Assembly: GCA_021234155.1 (NCBI GenBank)
Contig: JAJEKV010000004.1
Location: 13,606,716-13,670,715, forward strand
Length of the DNA: 64,000 nucleotides
Direction: 5' to 3'
DNA from: Isoetes taiwanensis
Taxonomy: Eukaryota; Streptophyta; Lycopodiopsida; Isoetales; Isoetaceae
A program made the position numbers and the translations under genes. Positions 43,091-55,436 of the stretch are shown piece by piece. Position 1 is the stretch's first letter; every line of letters starts with the position of its first letter. The notes below the pieces were generated by a model that did not search any database, was not told the DNA's origin, and saw only the letters and a list, made by a program, of their open reading frames with translations.

Positions 43091-45784
43091 AGCAGCTTGG
43101 AGCTTTTTTAGTTGGAAGTTAGAGTTTAAGTATTTCGAATTTGTCGGGGGTGATATTACTATGGTTCGAACTAAAAGAGAGCACTTATCTTTTAACTTTC
43201 CATTTAAAAACTTCAGAATAGCCCCTACATCTCCACTGCATCTGCATCTTGCATCTGATTAAACAAGCTTCATATGGAAGAGAGAAATGATATTTAAGCG
43301 CATCCTCTTAACATTGTCTTGACTTACATCTTTGTACATTTTGAGTCAATTTAAAAGGCGTTTTTTTCATATGCTAATGTTGGACTATAAATTTGAAATT
43401 AGTACCATATTTGTAACTATATACTTGAATTGTAGTTGATGTAGCTCTAGTATTTTTGCGGTTCCTAATATATTGGGCTTCTAAGTTAAATCAAAGATAA
43501 GAACATAGAATCAGCTTCTTAAATGCTTTAGAAACCTACTACCTTTGCCATAAAATTTCTAACTTCGTGGGCGAATCAATTATGTGTTTTCAGGGGTATA
43601 ATGAAAATGCGTGCAAAAGCATAATATACAAATAACTGAAGCGGAGATTTGAAGTGTTTTACACACAAGTCTACTTACGGAGCCATCTACCTATCTATCT
43701 ATCTTACACACCATTCATCAACAAACCATGGCTTAGTACCATAATTGTACAATTCTGCAAAAGTTCGAAATACCTTCTAGACATAGGCTTCCCAATTTGC
43801 CAACTTGCTTACGGATATGTTTAGGTGATATGTTGAGAATATCTGACACCTTCTTGGAATGCTCATGACGCAGATACGAAAGCACAACAAATCAACTCTG
43901 ATGTATAAGCACTAGTAGCTGGAAAATTAGGTAGGTTTTATATCTCTAGTTTTGTTGAAATACAAGTTCATAGAAACAAATGTCTTGAGCTCTATATGCA
44001 TTTTGAAAGCTTGTAGTTGTTTCACCCTTCTTGTTACACATCAGATACATAATTACGTCATCTCCTATAATGCTAATCATGCATGTCCAATGTAGTAAAT
44101 TAAATAAGTCTGCAATGTACTGAAAAAAAACAATGTCTTGGGGGAAATAAGGTACCAATGCACTAGGATTGCCTTACTTTCATATATGGTTCTTTACAAT
44201 CATGTTTGATCAGTCAGTTGTGTTTGAGATTTCTGGCTTGGGATGCGTAGAAAAGGGTGATGAAGAAGCAATGCACTAAGCTTTCTAGCATACAACCTAG
44301 TTTTATATAGACTCTAGGAACATGCATCCTCTTGTTCAATGGCCTACACCATGCGCCACAACGATTGCACATGTGGATGTGTTTGCCTAGATATTCCCCC
44401 TCCATGACTTTCCTTGTCCCAAAATGTTGGAAAATTTTGAAGGCGCTAATTTCAAAACAAGGTATATTTCAATGGTATTTGTTTCATTGTCTAGAGCAGC
44501 AGCAGCAACAACAACAACATCAACACCATATACTCTCTTATGCATTCTATAATAATTCTAGCAATGAGCTTAATTGGTTGCCTTGCGAGCACACCCAAGA
44601 AACTATGCATTAGAATCTTAATCAACTAAATGCCAATCATAAATTAATACAAGGCAAGGACGACACTGCCCAAAAGTTTTGGGTGTAAAGGTTTGGAGTG
44701 GAATATGATATACTATAGTCGGATCGATTTGCATTAGAAACTATGAGTTTTTATTTTTTAAAAAGAGGCAACTCCCAGGCCTTACAAAAGAGAAAGCTTC
44801 AGCCTTCACGACCCCCCAGTTGATCTTTAGGCAATAAGTTTAAAGAGATTGCAAGATAAATGGGCAAGAACTGGGGAGGGTAAGTAGTCAGGAAAAGCAA
44901 AAATTCATGAAGCTCAAGGGATTCTTGCTCATAAAAATGCCATCGTAAAATCAAATCTTCCCGAAATTGCGTCACAAGGGGAATATCGATCTAGCAGTAT
45001 TGCATCGATTGAGACAGTCTGCATCATCACTATTATGTGCTGATGTGACAACAAAAAAGCATTAGAAACTGATGGGTGAAGCAATCCAGATGTTGCACAT
45101 AGACATGATGAGTGGTCATGGGAACCTTGGTAGGTTCCTATGGAGGAGGTGGGATAACTTGTTCATAGACAAGGCAAGGAATGGACGTGATGGAGACCAA
45201 GAGAATAGAATAGAATAGAATAGAATAGACAAAGGAAACCAAAAAAAAAAGAGTCAAATATGAAGAAGAGTAACAAAGCACAAAGGCTTAACTGCATGAT
45301 AAATGGAGGGCTCCAAATCAAGAGCTAAAAAACAAAGGCCCAAAGGGGGCAAGCCAAGAACCAACATAGGAATCAACAATAAACATGTTGTATCTTACTC
45401 TAAAAATATGGATCATATCTTCTTTTGCACTAAACTTGCAGGTTTTTGGTTATGATTTAGTAGCAAACTATGAGTCTCTCATAACCAAGACTTATTGTCT
45501 TTCATGCAAAGCAATGACAAATTTCTATACACTATTAAGGAGTCATGTGCATCAGGGCAAAAAAAAATTCTCTCTTCTCTGGATTAAGTTGCATTTTCAG
45601 TTTGATCTTGAGACTATTGTCACTGTCTCACAAAAAAAAAAAGGTTTACTAACAGATGTGACAGGAAATGGAACAACTATGGTGAATTTAAGGGTCCTTT
45701 TGATCTACTTGTCTCCAATCTTGATGTTGTTGATTCTAGTATTTTCTACTCTGATAATCCTATATTATCTTGATTTTCTTAGAG
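43091..45784. other. Non-coding stretch between D1 and D2
   Basis: No recognisable gene. It holds a CAG/CAA microsatellite at about 44500-44530, a (GAATA)n tract at 45213-45234 beside GGAGACCAAGAG that may be a minus-strand LINE tail, and open frames without recognisable similarity (for example 45385-45870, with a hydrophobic stretch near its end). No Helitron-type hairpin plus CTAG was found to close the 5' end at 43061. Confidence 0.5.
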
Positions 45785-46093
45785 AAAAAGAGGGACTAAG
45801 CTCAAAATGTATGAGAGAGTCTTTAGAAGGAGCGCAATTGGGAAAGGCTACCTCAAGGGATCTTTTTTAGGCTCCATTTCCTACGGTTTATCTAGAATCA
45901 GACACATATTCCTAGCAACTGATAGAAGGAAGTTTGGATCTATCGACTATCTCAAATCGTTCTAGATAATTTTGTAGTTGGAAAAATTGCTCTTGATTTC
46001 TAATGGCTAAATCGAAAGGAAGATAAATCCAAACTACACTCTATCAGTCACTTCTCCTTACTATCTATATATAATACTAATGGAGAAATGTGA
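45785..46093 (+). repeat. Direct repeat D2 (partner of D1)
   Basis: Copy of 42805-43090 with one 29-bp extra segment. Its last 30 bp are the 5' end of the Helitron candidate at 46064. Confidence 0.88.
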
Positions 46094-47211
46094 GGATAGT
46101 CTAAGCACAATCATGTACATTGATTTTCCAACTCTTATTCTATACTGTGAGATTGGAAAAAATCCTAGAAAAGTGCCCTGGTTCACGGTTCAGACATGTA
46201 GCCGATAACTGACTTCGCCTGGATTGCTTTTGATTCATGTGGCAACTACTAATGTCGCCTTTTTTTTTATTCGAGTGACAGCTTTTTGGAAGCATCGGGT
46301 AATAACCTATCTATTTTCTTCGGATTTAAACTCTCAAGACCTGTTGTAGTTTCCAACTTCAACATATGTCAAAATTGGTGAAGTGATGGCGATTCCAAGA
46401 TCCATTCCTACTTGCCAAGAAAGAAAAGCTTTGTGTACGAACATCCTCCTTTCAAAGGCATCGGCTGAATGATTTCGAAGGGGTTGCCTAAGAAATCTTA
46501 AACATGGTCTTCAATGGCTGTAGATGCGGCATCTCCAAATATATGTCAGATATCTTTGCCATCATTATATGACTAGGTATTGTTTTCCATTTTGTTCATC
46601 CTGAGACTAACCAGCTACTGATGTGGACCTTGAAGGGGATGAAGTAGGGATTGGAAGGGATTGAGTTCAGGGAAAACTCATTTGCTTATTCTAATAATAT
46701 GGTAGTAAGCGAATTCCTTATGTGAACGTCTTTTAACTCATCTATTTGGCAAAAACCTTTAGTGGCAAGTTTTGTTTAAATTCTGATCAGAATTTTGACA
46801 ATGAAATGGTAGTAGAAAAAGAGTCTAGGAACCTATTATGGCTTAGGACCCATTTGATAATTTTACATTGTGCAAGGGATGCCATGTTTTGCAGCATTTG
46901 AACCCATATTTTATACTTCAAGTCTTGCAATGTCATCCTTATAGATTTGCCTTCTCATAGGTGGGAGAGCCAGTATGTAATCAGTTTATGGAGTGTGTCA
47001 AAGCATATTCTCACTTGAGAATAAGAAGACAGTATAATTTTGTCTTCAAATTGAGCACTTAATAATTATTTGGCAGCTTCATGAAAACCAGAGTAAGGCA
47101 TGCTTAATGGCTTTTTTGCCATTGTATTCGTCTTCCATATATTCTACAACTTAAAGCTATATGTTCTGCTTAACGTGCATGCTGCCTGATATAGCATCAT
47201 GGAATGCCAGG

Positions 47212-47505
47212 TTGCTGCATATGATAAACAAAGCCAAGTCACTTAAAATTCTTTAGCAGATGCATCAAGATGTTATCTTGCTAGACAGTCTTGTGCGATC
47301 TATGCTTTTAAACTCGAGGATATCTCACTACATCTTAGGTGGGTTGCTGCATACGATCAACAAAACCAAGCACTTGAAATTCTTTGGCAGATGCATTAGG
47401 ATGTTATCTTGCTAGGTAGCCTTGATGCATCAAGATGTTAACTTGCTAGACAGTCTTGTGCGATTTATGCTTCTAAAATCGAGGATCTCACTGCATTCTA
47501 GATGG
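47212..47505 (+). repeat. Imperfect tandem duplication, about 130-160 bp x 2
   Basis: Two copies begin GGTTGCTGCATA(T/C)GAT at 47212 and 47343. They share AAATTCTTT.GCAGATGCAT, ATGTTATCTTGCTAG and CAGTCTTGTGCGAT in order; the second has an additional internal repeat of the AAGATGTTA block. Confidence 0.8.
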
Positions 47506-48319
47506 GTTCTTCTGTGGCTTTAGGATTTGAATATAAAAATCAAGTTTCTTTGCATGTTACCTTATTTGAAAAAGCATTTTTGCTCCATTCTCTTTTAAAA
47601 GATGTTTCAATTTGCAAGTCCCTCGGATACCATGTGCCTTCATTATTCAGTGCAATTGCATTAGGCTTCTACTTAGACATCAATGGCCTTGGTATGCTTC
47701 AGAGCCAGTTCAATTTCGTTGCTGCGAAGTCTCTTTGAGAAGCAGTTGCTTATCTGCCTATAATGGGTGCTCATAGTCGAAAGAGATACGACAATGACTA
47801 AACAAGAGGTCTATTTCTAGGAAAAAAGATGATCTTCTGATTTTCCAGTAATTGGAGGAGACTTAATCTGGTTAACTGCATTAAGGACAAGGTCCGTTTC
47901 CACTGTTTTCCTGTCTGCTTCTTCCAGTGGATATTAAATCTTATCGTCACACTTATTTTCTTTAGGCAATGAATTTGACTGTAAGTTTACTTTTTTGTAT
48001 AGGTTTATTTCGAGAGGACCCATTTGTGATTCTTTGATTTAATAGACCTATCATTTATGAGGTAACCCATCTGGTGGAGTGTACTCTGGAAGCAGTAATA
48101 ACTTCAAACATGGCTTTTAGGTTACCAATAACTCTTTTGCAAAAAAAAAAAAGATGCTTTAAGTATGTTTGAAGCCTGGATTTGAATGCCAGAGTATTTA
48201 TAGGAAAGTTTATTAAGTTGTGGAGATGGAAAATTATCTTAATTCTTTGGCAGGAATATGATCTTATAACATGAGAAATTGGTTCTAATGGTTCTTCTTT
48301 CTTACTTGCATTTATGCAG

Positions 48320-49063
48320 GTATACATACCACCTCATTCTCTAATAAAACATTGGGTTGCAATTCTTAGGAACGAAGCCACCCCATCTCCAATGTTCAGT
48401 ACGTATCTTTTTTGTACGTATGTTAATCCCGCCTACATTATGTCAAGTTCATTTGTAACTGATTCCAAATGCTTGTTGCAGAGAGTAACATGGCAGAACT
48501 TGGAAGATTACTTCCCTATGAAGCTTCACGTGATTGGTTGGTGGGTTTGATCCATTGGTTGCTGATAAGACAACATTGTGACAATGCTACTTTTTCTTTA
48601 TATGGATCTCATAGCATTCTCATGGAAATGCATGTCTTTGTTTCAGACTACAATTATTGGGGAAATGCAGACACTATGCGGATTAGCAAATGTGGAATTT
48701 ATTGATCCAAGAGAATATGTCAACATGAATTGGATTTTAGGGTCAATTATGTTATTCTCTCTGTGTCCTTTTGCTGGTTTAAAGCTGAAAGGGTATTGAG
48801 CCCAGTCATGTTATATTAATATTGGTTTGCACTAAAAGAATCTATTTGATGTTCTTGTGGCAGGTAGTTCCAATTTTAAGAGCTGGGCTTGTGTTGTTCC
48901 GTAAATATTACTGTCAACACAAAAATACCGTATAGGTTGATTGTGCAGTTGCTACTCTACAGTATCAGCAGCAATCTCTTAGCACTCTTTATTCTCTATT
49001 TTCAGGATATGTTCAAGATGAAGACATATTGCAACCAACACTTTACCTTAACAAGTATGTGCT
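48320..49063 (+). pseudogene. Uracil phosphoribosyltransferase (UPRT) exon-intron fragment
   Basis: UPRT converts uracil and PRPP to UMP in pyrimidine salvage. Exons join in phase through GT-AG introns: 48320-48398 (VYIPPHSLIKHWVAILRNEA), 48482-48540 (SNMAELGRLLPYEASRDWL), 48647-48718 (IIGEMQTLCGLANVEFIDPR), 48864-48900 (VVPILRAGLVLF) and 49006-49063 (GYVQDEDILQPTLYLNK). The order and the PPH.LIKHW, MAELGRLL.YEASRDWL and VPILRAGL motifs match the plant UPRT N-terminal half. The exon between 48900 and 49006 is not clear. The PRPP-binding VDPMLATGGT region and the C-terminus are not found downstream, and no transit-peptide exon upstream. This is a truncated copy, best explained as Helitron-captured. 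Confidence 0.85.
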
Positions 49064-50948
49064 GGTAGGGAAAAGAAGTCATCTAAACGTAAACGCGTAG
49101 CTGTATGTCTTAGACTTTTTCGTGGGTTTGTTTTGCCTATTATTTAGTTGGGGTTTAGGACTAACATCCCTCTTCCAGATTTGATATTTTCCACTTGCAC
49201 GACAATTTTCGCTTCAGAAACTTCTAAATAAGAAGAGCTGGATATTATTGCAATGTAAATTTCAATTAAAAGCTTATTTCTAGAACCATCTGTATATAAA
49301 ATGCTTTTGATTTGGCCCAGTATATTTCGATCTTTAAGATTCCATATGCTTTTTTACTCACGTCCAAAAGATTGATATGCTCAAATTTGATGTGTCTATG
49401 CATGATGTGCTTAGGGTTTGAGGCCAAAGAATGCCCCACTAGATCCGAAAAAAATTCTTGATCAAAGGCTATATTGGTATGTTAGAGGAGGATTTCAAGG
49501 GATTCTCAAAGCTGATCCGCAACATTTCTGTCATATGTATGTTGAAATGTGCTTCATAGGCTTCCTGACAAAGCTACTGAATCCAAGTTCCTAACACTCC
49601 CCCAAAATGGCCAGTGAGCCTTTCCTTTTCAATAATTGAATTGTTTTTTCTTGCAGATCATTGGGTGTCTTCATATACTACTTGCTTAATCGCTGTTATA
49701 GATAATAACTCATGCTTAACCTTTGCGCTTTCAAATTTTCTTTTGATGGATATGGAAGTGCTTGAAGACATCTTTTCTGTCATGTTAGGGACGGACACCT
49801 TCAGGAGCATTTTATCTCTTTGAACAAATGTCCGAGATCCTTCTTAGATATTTTTTATCTTTGAATCTGAAAGCCTATCAATGGATTACATTTTGTCATT
49901 AGCAGTTAAATAATTGCTTGCATAACCCTTGTATGTTTGTAGGAGAAAAAGGATTCACAACTTAATTTCTAGCATGGTTTGAAATTATGATCAAGGTATT
50001 GCATATATCTATCTTATGCTTTTTTTTATATATATAAATAATTAGTAGTAGGACGTTGATTCTGTAGAGAATGTACAACAATTATATTTTCTCAACTGCA
50101 GGACATACTATGCACTAATTTTGTTGTAAGGTGGTTAAATTTTAAGGTATAGATTGTATCTTACAATAATGATCCTTTGGGAGAAGTAGTTTACATGCAT
50201 ATGTAGTGCATAGTTTCAATTGCTAATTCTTCTATGCTTGTCACAAATTTAGAGTACATTCAGTCTTTGCAAAGTAAGGAGAACACCACGTCTAGGCCAG
50301 AAAGGGAAGGCAGTCCTTGTTCAGATTAAAAAGTTGCACTTCGATATATAGCCATTCTTGGAAGATTTGGCATAAAATAGGCAAGTAAAAAGCTAAAAGC
50401 ACAAGGTGCTTATACAAAATTAAAGACATGAAAAGGCTGAATGCTTTTTGATGGCTCTGCAAACTAGGTGCATAAACTTGTTTTTTGAGATCTGGCCCTT
50501 CCCCTTTTCTTATGAAGATTTTTTGTAAGAAATAGCAACTTTAAATTCTGAGATAAGTAAATGGATTATTCCTACAGAAGACACAACACCATAATGTTTT
50601 ACTTTTCTGCTAGTATTTGGTTCTCAAGACAAACATCTACTTATGGGCTTGTTAATCGAATTGAGATTATTAATTGCTTCAAAGTTATGCTTTTAGTTAT
50701 CAAATAAAGACAATGCTTACCAAGTTCGAATTTTCTTTCATTGAAACATCACAGAATAGGAACATAAATTCCCAAGCTCAGAGTCTTGGTGGGCACAGGA
50801 TTGAAAATAATCAGATGAAGGTACACATTCAAGTAATTTGCATCAAATATTCGGGTATTTCATGCAAGGCAGGTCATTCTCCACTCATATTCCGCAAATC
50901 CGCTCCACATACAGTCACAGAGGTCGAATCTTTCGCACTGTTGCTCGA

Positions 50949-51244
50949 ATGCTTGAGTAGTTGCCTCTATATCAGATATGTACAACTATTTATATTCCTG
51001 TGCAATGCAAATGCAAAGGGCAAAGAACTGTGGAACAACTTATTCAAAGAAACATACAAAGACTTTACCCTATCCATTATGGGGATTCAAAATCAAATGC
51101 TTGAGTAGTTGCCTCTATATCAGATATGTACAACTATTTATATTTCTGTGCAATGCAAATGCAAAGGGCAAAAAACTGTGGAACAACTTATTCAAAGAAA
51201 CATACAAAGACTTTACCCTATCCATTATGTGGATTTAAAATCAG
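50949..51244 (+). repeat. 148-bp tandem duplication
   Basis: Units start at 50949 and 51097 (ATGCTTGAGTAGTTGCCTCT) and are almost identical, differing at about five positions. The open frames through it simply repeat one peptide and show no recognisable family. Confidence 0.9.
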
Positions 51245-51672
51245 GAAATGCTGCTTTGACGAACTTGTTTATTTGATACTTCATCATCACGTGGAGTTGG
51301 GTAGTACTCAGGTAGATCTAAACATTTTATTTGGTAGAGGCTTATCAAACATTTATGAACAAAATTAGTAGTCTTATCTTTTATCTCCACTATTGTTAAG
51401 TTGGATGTTCCTCTTTAAGGTATATGTTCATTTCGTTGTTGGCTAAAGTTTTAATGCATATAATTAAGCAACCAACTCACCTGTCAAATGGTGCAAACAT
51501 TAAGTGGTCCAAACATTTAGGATTTGGATTCATGTGTAGGAGTGTTTGCTTTGCGTGATCCAAAAAATATATGTTTGTAAGGTCATCAAAAAATTACAAT
51601 GTGTTATTAAAAAAAAACAGCCATTTTAATATATTTTTATGAAAGCCCAGCAACGCTGGGCATTTTTTCTAG

Positions 51673-52213
51673 TATATATATATTTAACAAAAGTGGCGTC
51701 AAGACTTCCTCGAACCATTGATTGATGTCTGAGTGGTCAACATTGAATATCGACGTCGATGCCATGTTGATTGTCTTGATTATCAATGTCAGTCACTTGT
51801 AGTAGATAACAAGAACAAATGAAATGAAAGTGGGTTTAATCCCAATCCAACTGCCAAATTTCTCTTACAGTTATGTCCTAGCATACAACAGGAAGCCGAG
51901 AATAAGTTGACCCAAATACCATCATTTCCTTTGACAAGAATGGGGCACTAAAGATCTCATATTGTTATAAGGAAGCTAGTTGGGACGCGATTCTCAATTT
52001 AGCAGCAACTGGCATTAGCGGGGAGCTACTAGCTGGCCCATTTAGCTTACCTAACACGATTGTATTCAACTTATAATCCGGAATTGTTCCATTCCCTATT
52101 TTTCCCTAAGTTGTTATGGTATTAAAGTGCATTTTTCCCTAACTTTACCCTATTTTTCCATTAAACTGCATTTTTTGCTGGTCGCATTTTTTTCCTTCTC
52201 GAAGACATAGTCT
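51673..52213. other. Unassigned stretch after the Helitron 3' end
   Basis: No gene or repeat recognised. A TTTTTCCCTAA-type motif repeats at 52100-52150. Confidence 0.4.
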
Positions 52214-52631
52214 ATGGCTGGTAGAGTTTCCTACATGACCCGGTCTTTCTGGAACAGAGGTCATGCTGAAGATTCAAGTTCGGTTGCTTCTGCTGCAACG
52301 AACGTAGATGTTTGCAAGAAACAGAAAAGGGTTCGTTTTGCTGATGATGTGGTTTCCCCTCGCGGAAATAATAAAGAATGGAGAGCAAGAATGTTGAGAA
52401 TGTCAAAGTTGCGCAGAAATCTGAGTAAGAAGATAAGTTCAGAAGATGAAGCTAAAAAGACAAGCTCAGAAGGCCAGTCAGCAGAATCAAATAAAAGGAA
52501 CATAAAGAATAGAAGTTGTGGTTGGATCAAAACTTCCTGCAAATAGGATTGCTACATGTATCATTCTCGAAGAGGCGCGCATAACTATTCCTACTAGTAT
52601 TGATTCTTGGAGAGGAGAAACAGATTTGAGG
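52214..52631 (+). pseudogene. Gene fragment with KRVRFADD motif, frameshifted
   Basis: The ATG at 52214 opens MAGRVSYMTRSFWNRG. At residue ~36 comes KKQKRVRFADDVVSPRGNNK, followed by a Lys/Ser-rich stretch, and the frame stops at 52546. The other frame from about 52505 continues sensibly as 'VVVGSKLPANRIATCIILEE' and 'ITIPTSIDSWRGETDLR', up to a splice-donor-like GAG|GTAGGT at 52632, suggesting a 1-base indel near 52500. The (K/R)VxF pattern resembles a protein-phosphatase-1 docking site and the 'VRFADDVV' context recalls uncharacterised plant proteins. Function unknown. It could be a captured fragment, since Helitron ends lie on both sides. Confidence 0.5.
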
Positions 52632-53243
52632 TAGGTGCTTTGTGTGGCTGTTGTTTGAATTGAAGTAGGTGCTTTCTTAGTCCACATCTGTCCTTTGTAA
52701 GCTTCAAATGTGCTAGTACGTAGTTGTTTGCATGTGTTGGAGTTATGTTTTGGAGCTACACTTCGATGGTTTGATGGAGAAAGGAGGTTATTGAGCCTGC
52801 TAGATTGCACAATATTCAAGCATGAATTTTGCTACCAAAGAAAAAAAACCCAGGAAATATGAAAAATATGAAAAATGGGTATGTATACAATGTCCGGGGC
52901 ACTTTCACCAAGTAGCAATGTGAGGGGCCCTTTAGGCATGTACATGTGATAGAAAGTGGGAAAAGAAAAATGCATAAGTAGTGGTGGTGCACAAGAGTTA
53001 AAGCCTCGAGAATCCTCCTCATTTATCAAGCCTCGGGGTCAATGCAACATTGGTGCTCTAGCACTTTGCATGTCAGCTTGTAGTTGCTAGTCCTCTTGCT
53101 TGTTTGCACAAGGCTCTTATGGATTTTAGAAGCACCTCTAGATTCAGAAGCATGCCACATGACATTTACCTTGAAAATGTGTCGAATCTTGTACCTTGAC
53201 ATTGATACAAACTGAAGAATCCTATTGGAGGCCATTGTTATTC

Positions 53244-53452
53244 GTTGCTTGAAGACCTTGAGACTTGTGTAATCTCCTTTGTGGGATACGACAAGCTGGA
53301 AGACAATTTTGTTGCTTGAAGACCTTGAGACTTGTGTAATCTCCTTTGTGGGATACGACAAGCTGGAGGACAATTTTGTTGCTTGAAGACCTTGAGACTT
53401 GTGTAATCTCCTTTGTGGGATACGACAAGCTGGAGGACAATTTTGTTGCTTG
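53244..53452 (+). repeat. 67-bp tandem repeat, three copies plus a partial
   Basis: Units begin GTTGCTTGAAGACC at 53244, 53311 and 53378, with an 8-bp partial at 53445. They differ by about one base. Because 67 is not a multiple of three, overlapping minus-strand frames each show the same peptide in turn; this is not evidence for a protein. Confidence 0.95.
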
Positions 53453-54658
53453 CATCGTTGCATGCATCGTGGGTATCTCTGACAGAATGAAGCAAAAGTC
53501 AAGTATGCCATGTGATTTAACAAAATGACGGCAAGGAGAAGAAGAATGCAAAACATTTATTAAGATTAAATACTTATAGATTGGTTAAAGACATGACGCT
53601 GTGGCCTTTTGTTTACTGATCGGATCTGCATGTTATCCTGCTTCAAATAAAAAAGGTAAACAACCGTTCTATACATGTTCTTGCCTGAAATCCGTGAAAT
53701 CTATTCCCTGAAATCCGTGAAATCACGACAAGCCATTTGACTGGCGCATCTACTGCCAAGGACAACAAATTTCCTGCCCATGAAGGTTTCTCACATTTTC
53801 TCCACTCATTCTCTCATTCTTTTTTCTTGAAACAATTTCTTTATTCCATCTTCAATCCCTTTCAATCTTTTCATAGTTTGTTTTTCTTAGTGTTCATTTG
53901 CAGAGTATTATTATACATGTGATTAAGGCAAAGTGACATAATTTTGTTCATAATAATACATGTGCTTAAGGCAAAGTGACATAATTTTGTTCATAAAAAT
54001 TATGCATCTATTGGATCTTGGACTAGCTTTATACAGGATGGTCATGTTATGCTTTGGGAGCAAGGACTTCAAAGTAAAAGTTTGTCCTTCTCATGTTTAA
54101 CCTATAAAATTCAGATCCTATTGTTAGAAATGCAATACATGTCCATGAACAATGATTATAGGGATTTTTGTCTGAGAGGTATTTTTAAGGCATTTGCAGA
54201 TCATGTTGATTAAAAGGGTTATTTCCACCGTATTGAAGATCGTAGTGGCAAATACAGTTGGTGCATGCATTCTATTTATGCTCAGCGCAGGATGTTTAAT
54301 GAGTTGGATGTTTAGATCAACTGTATTAACTCATCTAATCATCTATGTTGCATCTTTATTGGGTTTTATTCTTGGTTTCTTTTAGAACCATTGATTTGTC
54401 GGATATTCCTGGTATTGTGCCAGATTGAGGGCCACAAATATTTTCAATAAAAAGCAAAATGCAAGAGTGAACAGGGCATGAAGCTCTCCCAAATCTAGCA
54501 ATCCAGCATCAGTAGTAGGATACGTTGTAGAACCAAGAGAAGCTTTGCAATGAATCCATAAGGATGCACCCAAGAAATAATACACCACAAATAACCACAC
54601 AGAATATATAATTCTGCGACATGGCTTCTTCAATAAGGCAACTTCGAAATTTTTCCAG

Positions 54659-54718
54659 GCATGAATCGGATTGAGCACGAATCTGAGGCATGAATCAGAT
54701 TGAGCACGAATCCGAGGG
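54659..54718 (+). repeat. 29-30-bp tandem pair
   Basis: GCATGAATC(G/A)GATTGAGCACGAAT with CTGAG/CCGAG is repeated at 54659 and 54689. The surrounding 52632-55400 holds no other recognisable gene; a minus-strand open frame at 54382-54861 has hydrophobic stretches but no similarity I can name. Confidence 0.75.
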
Positions 54719-55409
54719 CTGCGATGTGGCCTCTGCCCACATCCAATTCCTTCAAGTTGTCTGCCGCACGAAACTTGCCTACAAAAAGGGTGGTGGGCTT
54801 CCAAATCTGGACCTTTGGGAAACTTGCCTTGCACATGCCATACAAAAACCACAAACATCACCTATAATAGCAACAATCAATTAAGCTCCTCTCACATGGC
54901 AAAAACTACTATTTTAATACATTACGATGCGGCAATCATAGCGTTAACCACTGCCAAAACACCCTTCCACTATAGGAAACGAATTGGGCAAAGTATATAA
55001 CTCACAATGTTTATAAATTATCCTATTTATATATTAAAATGCTTTTGAAGAAAAAAAAGAATTCACGTATTAAGAATCCAATCACTAAGAGCAATGTTAA
55101 TGATCAAATGTCAGTTATTGGCACACAACATTACTACGTTGGGGAATTAATATCATGACATTGATCATAATGTAACTACTTGCATACAAATTAAAGGATT
55201 AGATCAAAAAAAAGAAAGGGTAATTCTCTTTATATCCCTAGGCGGTACCAAACCTCAGAGCGTGTGCCTTACCCTAAGATAATTCCTCTATGATCTATAG
55301 GGTACCAACTCTATAGGTCACTCTTACACCAAAGGCCACGTATAAGGACATGGCATTTTTACATAGCACGTGGTCTTCTGAAACGATAAAAATCAATTCA
55401 ATTTATGCG

Positions 55410-55436
55410 CGGCAATGCCGGACACATGTTTACTAG
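55410..55436 (+). mobile_element. Helitron-type 3' end (weak)
   Basis: The short hairpin CGGC-AAT-GCCG is followed by GACACATGTTTA and CTAG (55433-55436). The next base is C rather than T, so it is a mutated or weaker end of the same group as 56383-56412. Confidence 0.5.

Larger units (their letters stand above)
46064..51672 (+). mobile_element. Helitron candidate (5.6 kb) carrying UPRT exons
   Basis: The 5' end TCTATATATAATACTAATGG follows an A (46063). The 3' end has the hairpin GCCCAGC-AAC-GCTGGGC (51645-51661), then ATTTTTT and CTAG (51669-51672), followed by T. Insertion between A and T, a TC start, and a hairpin shortly before CTAG are the diagnostic Helitron features. No Rep/helicase is encoded, so it would be non-autonomous. 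The pairing of these two ends is inferred; nested or chimeric ends are possible. Confidence 0.65.

Noticed and set aside
45385-45870. A 161-codon frame with a terminal hydrophobic stretch
   Set aside because: Its end lies in repeat D2 and no family is recognisable; probably chance.
50949-51244. CRISPR-like direct repeats
   Set aside because: Only two adjacent 148-bp units without spacers in a plant genome; a simple tandem duplication.
53026-53556. A 176-codon minus-strand open frame with repeated peptide
   Set aside because: It runs through the 67-bp tandem repeat; sister frames show the same peptide, so it is a repeat by-product.
54382-54861. A 159-codon minus-strand frame with hydrophobic segments
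   Set aside because: No recognisable family, crosses a tandem repeat, and lies among Helitron ends; too weak to call a membrane protein.
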